From the NCBI GenBank assembly GCA_958354105.1, contig CATWVA010000011.1, positions 1 through 53,404 on the forward strand: DNA of 53,404 nucleotides. Reading direction: 5' to 3'. A model generated the notes under the pieces. It was not told the DNA's origin and did not search any database. It was given only the letters and a program-made list of their open reading frames with translations. Source of the stretch: an uncultured Collinsella sp. GTDB lineage: Bacteria; Actinomycetota; Coriobacteriia; Coriobacteriales; Coriobacteriaceae. Shown here in pieces: positions 1 to 7,592 of this stretch (its first letter is position 1; each line of letters begins with the position of its first letter). The position numbers were made by a program, and so were the translations under genes.

Positions 1-59
1 CGTAGCCCGAGACGGGCCCGGGCTGACAATTTCGACTGTAATGGACGTTCTTAAATGAG

Positions 60-227
60 TGGTCTCGTGAGTCTGTGGGCGAGGCGGGCGCTCGATACAA
101 GGTGCGTGTCGTGGACACATGAGGCATGACGGAGGAGGAGCTTCCCGGAACCTTTGAGGGCAAGTTCCGCATCGATCTCCCAAGTAAGCAGTATATGATG
201 CTTCGCCTGACCAAATTAGAGGCGTAA
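60..227 (+). pseudogene. 3' remnant of a probable glycosidase-like gene
   Basis: One frame reads as protein-like from about position 60 to the TAA at 225-227, interrupted by an in-frame TGA at 120-122. The tail after the only ATG (126) reads like the C-terminal beta-sandwich end of a bacterial glycoside hydrolase (segments FEGKFRIDLP and YMMLRLT), but that is an impression from sequence style, not a match. The sequence just upstream (about 43-62) resembles half of a dispersed repeat seen elsewhere in the window (GACGTTCTTAAATGAGT), so the gene may have been cut there. The alternative is a real 33-residue ORF starting at 126. Confidence 0.35.
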
Positions 228-263
228 AACAGAGATAATCGGCTCCGGGTGTGACTTGCTGCA

Positions 264-298
264 CGACCATCGCAGGGGGGTGGCCCCTGTGATGGTCG
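264..298. repeat. Hairpin upstream of the ROK kinase gene
   Basis: Outer arms CGACCATC and GATGGTCG enclose an inner CAGGGG/CCCCTG pair. There is no T-run, so it is not a simple intrinsic terminator. It lies 40 nt before the ROK start and could be an operator or mRNA structure. Confidence 0.4.
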
Positions 299-338
299 CG
301 GCGATGCGCGTCCGGGGCTACGCTTGTAAGGAGTGAAC

Positions 339-1250
339 ATGCAGGAGTTTTTTGGAATCGATGTGGGCGGTACGGCCGTTAAATGGGCTGTGCTGGGCGA
401 GGATTTTTCCATCCGCGAGCGCGGAAGCCTGCCGACGGGCTTTACCACGGCTGATGAGACGGTCGCGGCGCTGATCTCGCTCGTCGAGCCGTATCGCGAG
501 CGCGTGAGCGCCGTGGGCGTGAGTGCGCCCGGCGGCATCTACGAGGGAGATGTCACAGGAACGATCCATCGCGGTGGTGCGCTCACGTTTATGGATGGCT
601 GTCCGCTCGGAAAGCTCATGCGCGAGGCTCTGGGGGTGCCGATTGCCGTCAATAACGACGGTAGGTGCTGTGCACTCGGTGAGTATGCGGCTGGCGCTCT
701 GCGCGGGACGCGTTTTGGCGTGGTGCTCGCTATCGGCACGGGCATCGGCGGCGGTATCGTCATCGACGGCAAGGTCCTGCGCGGCGCGCACTGCTTTGCA
801 GGCGAGTTTAGCTTCTTGCGCAACGATGTCACGACTGCTGCGAGCATGGAAAACTCCTTTGCGGGTTCGGGCGGTTGGCGTGCGCTCCGCGATGCCGCCG
901 TTGCCGAGAAGGGCCTGCCTGCGGATTCTCCGGTGGACGGCCGCCGCGTCTTTGAGTGGATCGCGGATGGCGACATGGCGGGGCAGCGCGCGCTCGACCG
1001 CTACGCTCGCGCATTTGACGGACAGCTCATCAACCTGCAGGCCGTGCTCGACCCCGAGGTCTTTGTGATCGCAGGCGGCATCTCGTGCCATCCCGAGCTC
1101 GTCGATGCCCTGCGTGCGCAGATGCCGCTGGCCCTCTCGAGTTACGAAGGGACCCTTGCCGGCATTCCTGTGCCGCAGATAAAGGCGGCCGAGCTCGGCA
1201 ACGACGCCAACCTTTACGGTGCTGTCCAGGAGGCCATGCGCCTGGTGTAG
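339..1250 (+). CDS. ROK family sugar kinase
   Basis: The protein is 303 residues and probably phosphorylates a hexose or amino sugar with ATP in the cytoplasm. The N-terminus has the ASKHA phosphate loop (GIDVGGTAVKWAVL), and the middle has the glycine-rich ROK signature GTGIGGGIVIDGKVL followed by GEFSF. The Cys cluster that binds zinc in classical ROK glucokinases and repressors is absent, and there is no N-terminal HTH, so this is a kinase rather than a repressor. ATG 339 is preferred over the in-frame GTG 333 because AAGGAG at 328-333 sits at proper distance. Substrate cannot be read from the sequence. The hairpin at 264-298 precedes it. Confidence 0.85.
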   Translation: MQEFFGIDVGGTAVKWAVLGEDFSIRERGSLPTGFTTADETVAALISLVEPYRERVSAVGVSAPGGIYEGDVTGTIHRGGALTFMDGCPLGKLMREALGVPIAVNNDGRCCALGEYAAGALRGTRFGVVLAIGTGIGGGIVIDGKVLRGAHCFAGEFSFLRNDVTTAASMENSFAGSGGWRALRDAAVAEKGLPADSPVDGRRVFEWIADGDMAGQRALDRYARAFDGQLINLQAVLDPEVFVIAGGISCHPELVDALRAQMPLALSSYEGTLAGIPVPQIKAAELGNDANLYGAVQEAMRLV

Positions 1251-1265
1251 CGCATTGGACATAAT

Positions 1266-1475
1266 CATTGGGGACGTTCTTGTTTGACTAGTCGTTTAAG
1301 AACGTCCCCAATGGCTACCCACAGAATGAGAGTGGATAATCTCCCGTTTTTGGCCTGCATACAGGCTCAAAGTGGGAGATTATCCGCTCTCGTCATTTGA
1401 TTGGCACTTGCGTCACTTGCACTCATTGGGGACGTACTTAAATGAGTGGCAGTTGGGGACACTCCTTGCCGAGCT
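1266..1475. repeat. Composite palindromic repeat A+B, copy 1
   Basis: Part A is an inverted repeat with arms CATTGGGGACGTTCTT (1266-1281) and its complement (1298-1313). Part B is a long hairpin with 17-bp arms (1329-1345 and 1374-1390, one G-T pair) sharing GGATAATCTCCC, with an inner GCCTG/CAGGC stem. A further half-A unit lies at about 1428-1472 (TTGGGGACGTACTTAAATG, then TTGGGGACACTCC). The same A-then-B order recurs at 7436-7558 and near 37183-37305. It fills most of the 389-bp gap between the ROK gene and the LuxR-type gene. The remaining 1476-1639 shows nothing I can name. Confidence 0.9.
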
Positions 1476-1639
1476 GCAAGCCGTGCGCGCCCCTTCTGGG
1501 CCTTGCGGCTCAAAATCGGTTTACGCCGTGGGCTGTTGGGGTCAAATTAGCGACATTTTGAGGATAGGTTCGATATTAGGACTGGTTCTCTAATAGAATG
1601 AGTTTGCAGGCCATTAAGCGACTGCGGGGGGGGGTATTC

Positions 1640-3184
1640 ATGAAAGGTATGGGAGACACAACAGCGTATTTGCGTTGGGGCATTCGGGAGATTATATGCC
1701 TGGCGCTGTTCTATTTTACGTTTTTGGCTGGCGAGTACCTCTTCGACATGCGCGTGGCCGAGTTTGTGCCGCCGAGCGAGGTTGCTACCTACGAGACCCT
1801 CATCGTCGGTGCGAGCGTAATCGGCTTTTTTGTGCGTCCTATTCTGTACTATCGCCGCCCCCGCGCGATCGATACGACGAGCGACATCACGGGCGTGCTG
1901 CTGGTGTCGGCATTGCTGCTGATGATTATGGCGGTTCGGTTTGAGGTGGTAATTGCCGGCGGTTTGATGGCGTGTTGCACGCTGGGCTACTGCGGATCGA
2001 CCGCTCACGCCAACTTTGCGCGGCGCTTTGCGCGGACGCCGTACTTGGCGCGCGCGGCGGCGCTTTCATATGCTCTGGGCGTCCTGCTTCAGGTGTTCAG
2101 CCACATGGTGATACCCGCGGGGATTCCGCAGCAGTTTGTTTTTGTTGCCTGTGCGGTCGCGCAGGTGGCGCTCCTCCACGGCGTCCGCCGTGCCAAGCTG
2201 CGCGGCGAATCTGAGTTTGGGCCTGAACCCGATATCTCCGAGCTTTCGGTGGATGCATCGGAGTTTGGCGCCAAATGGCGAAACGATCCCGAGTCAACGG
2301 CGGCTTTTCGGCGCGCCGTGGTGCGTCTGACGATTGCAACCGCCTGCCTTACCGGGGTGTTTGCCGCCCTCAATGCGGGGCTCACGATCTCGCACGCCGC
2401 CGGGTCCGTTGACTTGGGCGATTGGTCGCGCTTGCTGATGGGCGTGAGCGCTCTGCTCGCCGGCGCCCTATTTGACCTGCGCGGGCGCTCGTGTATGAAC
2501 ATCATCATGACCTGCGCCGCCATGTTGTCCACGCTCTCATTCGCTGTGCTTATCACCGATGCCAACGGCGCCAACATACTTGCCGCCACCGTCATCTTCT
2601 ATCTGGGTGCGGGCTTCTTCGTGGTGTTTTTCACGGCGAAGTTTGCCGCCATTTCGGTGTATGCGCATTGGTCGTATCTGTGGCCGTGTATGGGCCGCGT
2701 CATCAATAACGTTTGCGCGATGCTCGTGACGGCACCGGCGGTGGCGATTGTCTCGAGCCAGAACGTGCTGTTGGCAGTGGGCGTGGGGCTTGTACTGCTT
2801 GTGGGCATTGCGATCTCGCTGCTGGGACAGTCTGGGCATCAGGTCTATGACGTTGAAGTGCGCGGCGACCTGGCGTTTGCTGCTAGCGACCTTGGCACGG
2901 ATCCCGTATCCGCCCAGAGCGAGCCCGCCCCCGCAGAGGTGCCGGAGTCCACACTCGACGAGCGTCTCGATACCTTCGCCGTCGCCTTTGAGCTTACGCA
3001 GCGCGAGCGCGATATTTTGGAGGCCTTGGTCGCATCGCGCGAGAGTGTTCAAGACATCGCCGCAACGCTCTTCCTTTCGCGCTCCACGCTTTACCGTCAT
3101 ATCGCCTCGATCAACAAAAAGACCGGCGCCTCCTCACGTGTGGCCCTCATCAACTTTTTCTGGTCCTGGGCGCCCAAGGACTAG
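1640..3184 (+). CDS. Membrane-anchored LuxR-family transcriptional regulator
   Basis: The protein is 514 residues from ATG 1640. About twelve hydrophobic segments span roughly residues 10-410, resembling an MFS-like membrane module. An acidic linker follows, then a C-terminal LuxR/GerE helix-turn-helix (ELTQRERDILEALV, then LFLSRSTLYRHIASINKK). Such one-protein membrane regulators are numerous in Coriobacteriia and presumably sense a ligand at the membrane. ATG 1640 follows a G-rich tract at 1626-1634 that can act as a Shine-Dalgarno. The longer in-frame start at 1598 has no ribosome site. Target genes are unknown, but regulators of this type often act on a neighbour. Confidence 0.8.
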   Translation: MKGMGDTTAYLRWGIREIICLALFYFTFLAGEYLFDMRVAEFVPPSEVATYETLIVGASVIGFFVRPILYYRRPRAIDTTSDITGVLLVSALLLMIMAVRFEVVIAGGLMACCTLGYCGSTAHANFARRFARTPYLARAAALSYALGVLLQVFSHMVIPAGIPQQFVFVACAVAQVALLHGVRRAKLRGESEFGPEPDISELSVDASEFGAKWRNDPESTAAFRRAVVRLTIATACLTGVFAALNAGLTISHAAGSVDLGDWSRLLMGVSALLAGALFDLRGRSCMNIIMTCAAMLSTLSFAVLITDANGANILAATVIFYLGAGFFVVFFTAKFAAISVYAHWSYLWPCMGRVINNVCAMLVTAPAVAIVSSQNVLLAVGVGLVLLVGIAISLLGQSGHQVYDVEVRGDLAFAASDLGTDPVSAQSEPAPAEVPESTLDERLDTFAVAFELTQRERDILEALVASRESVQDIAATLFLSRSTLYRHIASINKKTGASSRVALINFFWSWAPKD

Positions 3185-3207
3185 CCCATTTGGGACGGGG
3201 CTTTTTT
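3183..3207 (+). terminator. Intrinsic terminator after LuxR-type gene
   Basis: The stem AGCCC/GGGCT is followed by six T. The core CATTTGGGACGGGGCTTTTT recurs at 44841-44860, where the stem is AGCTC/GGGCT with a G-T pair. Confidence 0.6.
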
Positions 3208-3238
3208 AGCTGTTTTGGGCAGCCACTGCCAGCGCGAA

Positions 3239-3271
3239 CCACCACAAAGGGGACAGGCACCTTTGTGGTGG
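3239..3271. repeat. Palindromic repeat family C, copy 1
   Basis: A 33-bp unit with arms CCACCACAAAGG / CCTTTGTGGTGG around GGACAGGCA. It lies inside a 45-bp segment (3235-3279) identical to 6144-6188 on the other side of the P-type ATPase gene. Confidence 0.9.
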
Positions 3272-3294
3272 TTTTGACGGGAGCGCCTGTGGAG

Positions 3295-6063
3295 TTACAG
3301 CAGTTCGCCGTGGCGGGCGATGTAGCGGCGCTTGGCCAGCTGGGTGAGTGCGATGTAGGCGGCGACGATGCTGACGAGCAGCGCGAAGAAGCTCGGCGGC
3401 AGCGGCATGAGGTCTAGCGCATCGGCGATGGGGCTTGCCGGCAGCCAGGTGACGAGTACCAGACCCAGCACGGTGAGAGCGCACAGTGCCGGCGCGGCGT
3501 GGTCGCGCGCGCTCGGCAGGCGCGGGGAGCGCAGCATGTGGATCACGAGCGTCTGCGACCACATGGACTCGACAAACCAACCGCTCTGGAAGAGCGCCGT
3601 AAAGGCCGCCATGCCTGCGACGTCGCCTACAGCGGCAAGCTCTGCCCAGCTTGAGCCCACGGCGGCGGGGCACACCACAAAGAAGAGCACGGCGAAAGTC
3701 ACGATATCAAACAGTGAGCTCACGGGACCCAACTCGAGCATAAAGCCCTTAATGGACGCGGCATCCCAGGCGCGCGGACGGGCGGTCCAGGCGTCGTCGA
3801 CGGTGTCCCACGGCAGCGCGATGCACACGATCTCGTAGACCAGCGACAGCAGCACCAACTGCAGAGCACTCATGGGCAAGAACGGCAAGAACAGGCTCGC
3901 GACGGTCACGGATAGCACGTTGCCAAAGTTGGAGCTCACCGTGGTCTTGAGGTACTTGAGTAGGTTGCCGTAGGTGCGGCGGCCTTCGATGATGCCGCGC
4001 TCGAGCACGCCCAGGTCCTTCTGGAGCAAGATGATATCGGCAGATTCCTTGGCAATGTCGACGGCCGAATCGACCGAGATGCCGCAATCGCTTGCACGCA
4101 TGGCGGCGGCGTCGTTGATGCCATCGCCCATAAAGCCCACGGTGTGGCCGAGCAGCTCGCGCATGACACGCACCAGACGCGCCTTCTGCAGCGGCGAGAG
4201 CTTGGCGAAGAGGTGGGTGTTCTCGGCGCGCTCGGCAAGTTCGGCGTCATCGAGCGCATCGCTCTCGGAGCCCAGCAAGACGTTGCTCGCGTCGATACCG
4301 ATCTGTTCGCAGACGGTGGCCGCGACGCGGTCGTTGTCGCCGGTCAGGACCTTGACTGCCACGCCCTTGGCCTCGAGGGTGGCGATGGCGCCCACGGCAC
4401 TTGCTTTGGGCGGATCGAGGAAGGCCAAAAAGCCCATCAGCACCATGTCGCACTCGTCGGCAATGCCAAACTCGCCCACGCAGCGCGGATTGGTCTTCTG
4501 CGCCACGGCAATCACGCGCAGGCCCTCGGCATTGAGCCCGGCGACCTGCTGGCGAATCTGGGCGAGCTTATCTTCGGTGAGCGGCTGGGCGGCACCATCG
4601 ACTTCGACAAAGGAGCAGATCTCGAGCATTTCCTCGGCAGCTCCTTTGGTAACCATCTGGGTTTTACCCTGGGCGTCGGCGACAACGACGCTCAGGCGAC
4701 GGCGCGAGAAATCGAAGGGCACCTCGTCCACCTTGGTATAGCGGTCGCGCAGGCTCTGGCCCAGCATGGAATCGGGTGCTGCTGCCGAGGGCGTCACATC
4801 GGCGCGGTCGATGACGGCCAGGTCGATAAGGTTCTTGAGGCCAGTCTGGAAGAAGCTGTTCAAAAACGCATGGCGCAGTACGCGCACGTCCTCGTTGCCG
4901 TCGGTGTTGAGGTAGCGCTCGAGCACGATGCGGTCTTCGGTGAGGGTGCCGGTCTTGTCGCAGCACAGGACGTCCATCGCGCCGAGGTTTTGGATCGCCG
5001 GCAGTTCCTTGACGATAACCTGGCGACGGGCGAGGTCCTTGGCGCCCTGCGACAGGCTCGTGGTCACGATGACGGGGAGCATCTGCGGCGTGATGCCCAC
5101 GGCCACGCTCGTGGCGAATAGCAGCGCGTCGATGACGTTGCCCTTGGTGGCGGCGTTGATGGCAAAGACGGCCGGCGCCATAACGAGCATGAGGCGTACG
5201 AGCAGCATGGAGACGCTCGAGACGCCGCGGTCAAACGCGCTCTTCTCGCCGCGCCCGTTGAGCATCTTGGCGATGCCGCCCAGGTAGGTGTCCGAGCCGG
5301 TGGCAACGACGAGCGCCATGGCGGTGCCGTTTTGCACGGAGGTGCCGGTAAAGACGATGTTCTTGCAGGCAGAGAGTGGCAGCGCGGGGCCGTCGGCGCC
5401 CTCGACGGCCGTGGCGGCAGCGGTCTTCTCGACGGCCTCGCTCTCGCCGGTGAGCGCGGATTCGATCACAAACAGATCGCGCGCGGTGATGATGCGGGCG
5501 TCGGCCGGCACCATATCGCCGGCAGAGAGGCGGATCACATCGCCGGGGACGAGCTCGTCGAAGGGGATCTCGAGGCGCTCGCCATCGCGCAGGGCACAGC
5601 AGGTGTTGGAGACCAGGTCCTTGAGGGCCTCGGCCGCATTGCCGCTGCGGGCTTCCTGGATAAACTTCATGCCGCCCGATACCAGCAGCATGATGCCGAT
5701 AACGATGACCGTGGAGGGGTCACGCTGCAGCTCGGGCGCGGCGAGCACGTCGATGTAGAGCGAGACCAGCGCGAGCGCGGCGAGGATGCCGGCGAAGGGG
5801 TCGATGAACGCGTCGGCGATGCGGCGGGCGAGTGTCTTGGTCGGCGCATCGATGGTGTTGGGGCCGATGGCGTCTAGGCGCTCGGCGGCGTGCTCGGTAC
5901 CGAGTCCGCCGGCCCTGGCGTCAAGCAGCACGAGGGCGTCCTCGGCGCTATGGGTGGCGGCGAATATGGTGTTCTTGGACAGGCCGGTGTGAGCGGCAGG
6001 GCGCGCCGTGCGGCGGCGCTTGGAGATAGCTTCGAGTACCGTGGCGGTTTTGAGCATCAGCAT
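3295..6063 (-). CDS. mgtA: Magnesium-importing type P-type ATPase
   Basis: The 922-residue protein is a type IIIB P-type ATPase, which uses ATP to bring Mg2+ into the cell through the inner membrane. Visible motifs in order are TGES (actuator, about 205), DKTGTLTED with the phosphorylated Asp near 369, the MgtA-like stretch NSFFQTGLKNLIDLAV, and GDGINDAAAMR in the P domain. Paired TM segments lie near 85-130 and 285-330, with six more at the C-terminus. Length matches MgtA/MgtB. AGGAGGA (6068-6074, minus strand) precedes two possible starts, ATG 6063 and ATG 6057. The latter has the more usual spacing. The gene stands alone between identical 45-bp direct repeats. I saw no MgtL-like leader or Mg2+ riboswitch. 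Confidence 0.88.
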   Translation of the reverse strand: MLMLKTATVLEAISKRRRTARPAAHTGLSKNTIFAATHSAEDALVLLDARAGGLGTEHAAERLDAIGPNTIDAPTKTLARRIADAFIDPFAGILAALALVSLYIDVLAAPELQRDPSTVIVIGIMLLVSGGMKFIQEARSGNAAEALKDLVSNTCCALRDGERLEIPFDELVPGDVIRLSAGDMVPADARIITARDLFVIESALTGESEAVEKTAAATAVEGADGPALPLSACKNIVFTGTSVQNGTAMALVVATGSDTYLGGIAKMLNGRGEKSAFDRGVSSVSMLLVRLMLVMAPAVFAINAATKGNVIDALLFATSVAVGITPQMLPVIVTTSLSQGAKDLARRQVIVKELPAIQNLGAMDVLCCDKTGTLTEDRIVLERYLNTDGNEDVRVLRHAFLNSFFQTGLKNLIDLAVIDRADVTPSAAAPDSMLGQSLRDRYTKVDEVPFDFSRRRLSVVVADAQGKTQMVTKGAAEEMLEICSFVEVDGAAQPLTEDKLAQIRQQVAGLNAEGLRVIAVAQKTNPRCVGEFGIADECDMVLMGFLAFLDPPKASAVGAIATLEAKGVAVKVLTGDNDRVAATVCEQIGIDASNVLLGSESDALDDAELAERAENTHLFAKLSPLQKARLVRVMRELLGHTVGFMGDGINDAAAMRASDCGISVDSAVDIAKESADIILLQKDLGVLERGIIEGRRTYGNLLKYLKTTVSSNFGNVLSVTVASLFLPFLPMSALQLVLLSLVYEIVCIALPWDTVDDAWTARPRAWDAASIKGFMLELGPVSSLFDIVTFAVLFFVVCPAAVGSSWAELAAVGDVAGMAAFTALFQSGWFVESMWSQTLVIHMLRSPRLPSARDHAAPALCALTVLGLVLVTWLPASPIADALDLMPLPPSFFALLVSIVAAYIALTQLAKRRYIARHGELL

Positions 6064-6499
6064 AGGGTCCTCCTTGATGAAGGGAGTTAGCGTACGTGTC
6101 GTATTTGCTTCAAAAAACCTAGATGTCGCTCACGTCATGCTCTCGAACCACCACAAAGGGGACAGGCACCTTTGTGGTGGTTTTGACGATCGGTTCGTGG
6201 CGCTTATGCGTGTGCGGAATCCTCGCGGCGTGCCGAGGGCGACATGCAGGTTTTTCGACTATGACTGCCTTCCATGGCACACCTCCTTAAGGCCGAGCGC
6301 TGCGCGTTTTGGGTATCTCGTACCCGTTACAATCCGCCCGTATTCTTGATGAGGGGGTTTGCCGTGTCAACCCCAATGTTTGGAAAACCATTGCCCCTGA
6401 CAAAGCCTTTACAGAATGCCGAGGCCCCAAAGCGCGCCCGCAACGCGCCCTGCCTGCGCTAAACTGGAAGGCACGTACGCGATTACGAGAGGAGCCCGC
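6064..6499. other. Divergent intergenic region mgtA/pyrE
   Basis: This 436-bp gap carries the ribosome site of mgtA, the family C repeat at 6148-6180, and the leader of pyrE. I saw no convincing small gene and no clear PyrR-type attenuator. Confidence 0.6.
6148..6180. repeat. Palindromic repeat family C, copy 2
   Basis: Identical to the copy at 3239-3271 and in the same orientation. The identity extends to 45 bp (6144-6188). Confidence 0.9.
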
Positions 6500-7180
6500 A
6501 TGGAGGCTTACAAGCAAGAGTTCATCAAGTTCATGGTTGAGTCCGACGTTCTTAAGTTCGGCAGCTTTACGCTCAAGAGCGGCCGTCAGTCCCCGTTCTT
6601 TATGAATGCTGGCGCTTACGTGACGGGCTACCAGCTCAAGAAGCTGGGCGAGTATTACGCCCAGGCAATCCACGATAACTTTGGCGACGACTTTGACGTG
6701 CTGTTTGGACCGGCCTACAAGGGTATTCCGCTGGCCGTCGTGACCGCAATTGCCTACCACGAGTTGTACGGCAAGGAGGTCAAGTACTGCTGCGATCGCA
6801 AGGAGGCCAAGGACCACGGCGCTGACAAGGGCAACCTGCTGGGCTACGAGCCCCAGGACGGCGACCGCGTGGTCATGGTCGAGGACGTCACCACCAGCGG
6901 TAAGTCCATCGACGAGACCTATCCCAAGGTCAAGGCTGCTGCCGATGTCGAGATCAAGGGCCTGATTGTGTCCCTCAACCGCATGGAGGTCGGCAAGGGT
7001 GGCGTGACCACCGCGCAGAAGGAGATCGAGGCCAAGTACGGTTTCCCCGTCGCGAGCATCGTCTCCATGGCTGAGGTCGTCGAGACCCTCTACAACCACG
7101 AGATCGACGGCAAAGTCGTCATCGACGACGAGCTCAAGACCGCCATCGACGCCTACTACGAGCAGTACGGCGTCAAGTAG
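6500..7180 (+). CDS. pyrE: Orotate phosphoribosyltransferase
   Basis: The 226-residue cytosolic enzyme transfers the phosphoribosyl group of PRPP to orotate, giving OMP in de novo UMP synthesis. The PRPP-binding motif VVMVEDVTTSGKSI lies at about 122-135, and an N-terminal GSFTLKSGRQSPFF matches the family. The reading frame is open further upstream (to 6416), but ATG 6500 follows AGAGGAG at proper spacing and gives the usual length. No other pyr gene is adjacent. A structured 140-nt element begins 16 nt after the stop codon, inside its 3' UTR. Confidence 0.93.
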   Translation: MEAYKQEFIKFMVESDVLKFGSFTLKSGRQSPFFMNAGAYVTGYQLKKLGEYYAQAIHDNFGDDFDVLFGPAYKGIPLAVVTAIAYHELYGKEVKYCCDRKEAKDHGADKGNLLGYEPQDGDRVVMVEDVTTSGKSIDETYPKVKAAADVEIKGLIVSLNRMEVGKGGVTTAQKEIEAKYGFPVASIVSMAEVVETLYNHEIDGKVVIDDELKTAIDAYYEQYGVK

Positions 7181-7195
7181 GTTCCGCCTCCGTTA

Positions 7196-7335
7196 GTTAC
7201 GCGGTTTTACCAAACCGCGTAACGGCTCGACGCTGCAAACCCGCCAGAGCGGCAATCTGCCTTTCAACTTCGGCGGCATGACCAGAAGGTCAATGCCGCC
7301 TCGTTTCAAGGCACCTTGCTCGCTCTGGCGGGTTT
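7196..7335 (+). ncRNA. Structured repeat element E, copy 1 (candidate RNA)
   Basis: Helix H1 has 12-bp arms 7196-7207 and 7212-7223 with loop TACC. A 13-nt linker (7224-7236, containing GCTCGACGCTGC) leads to helix H2, with arms 7237-7251 and 7321-7335 (15 bp, perfect). Inside H2 are short stems GCAA/TTGC and TGCCTT/AAGGCA. Helix H3 (7272-7300) is GGCGGCAT/ATGCCGCC with a bulged A, capped by GACC-AGAA-GGTC. Copy 2 at 15403-15543 has the same architecture with different, compensated stem sequences. It lies in the 3' UTR of pyrE. No coding potential was seen. An RNA, or a DNA element that acts as a folded single strand, are both possible. Confidence 0.7.
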
Positions 7336-7378
7336 TCGCTGTCGCTACCAAAACATCGGCGTTGTCCTGGTCCAGATG

Positions 7379-7424
7379 CGGCACTTGGGGACGTTCCTTT
7401 TCTGCCGACACCTGGGGACACTCC
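7379..7424. repeat. Repeat A' following element E, copy 1
   Basis: A 29-nt unit starting CGGCACTTGGGGACGTTCC and ending CTGCCG (7379-7407), then CTGGGGACACTCCT. The 29-nt unit is identical at 15591-15619. Both copies start 40-50 nt after an element E. Confidence 0.85.
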
Positions 7425-7435
7425 TGATGTAGTCG

Positions 7436-7558
7436 TTGGGGACGTTCTTAAACGACTAATCATTCAAGAACGTCCCCAATGACTACCCGCAAAATGAGCG
7501 TGGATAATCTCCCACTTTGAGCCTGCATCCAGGTCAAAAACGGGAGATTATCCACGCT
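7436..7558. repeat. Composite palindromic repeat A+B, copy 2
   Basis: A arms TTGGGGACGTTCTT (7436-7449) and complement (7466-7479), then B arms of 17 bp (7497-7513, 7542-7558), all perfect. The B stem base reads AGCGTGG/CCACGCT instead of AGAGTGG/CCACTCT, a compensated change. The B loop is in inverse orientation relative to copies 1 and 3. Confidence 0.9.
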
Positions 7559-7592
7559 CGTTATTTGAGTGTCCAATAATCCTCGCTCGTTG

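Noticed and set aside
318..1268. Long minus-strand frame opposite the ROK kinase, and many similar frames opposite other genes
   Set aside because: High GC with strong codon bias opens antisense frames. They have no ribosome sites and no recognisable domains, and the sense frames are clear families.
6064..6499. Mg2+ riboswitch or leader peptide before mgtA, or PyrR attenuator before pyrE
   Set aside because: Neither a plausible leader ORF with ribosome site nor alternative terminator/antiterminator stems were visible; the only strong structure is the family C repeat.
7196..7424. Element E as an integron attC site or CRISPR-related repeat
   Set aside because: There are no core sites, no integrase, no cassette array, no regular spacers and no cas genes in the window.
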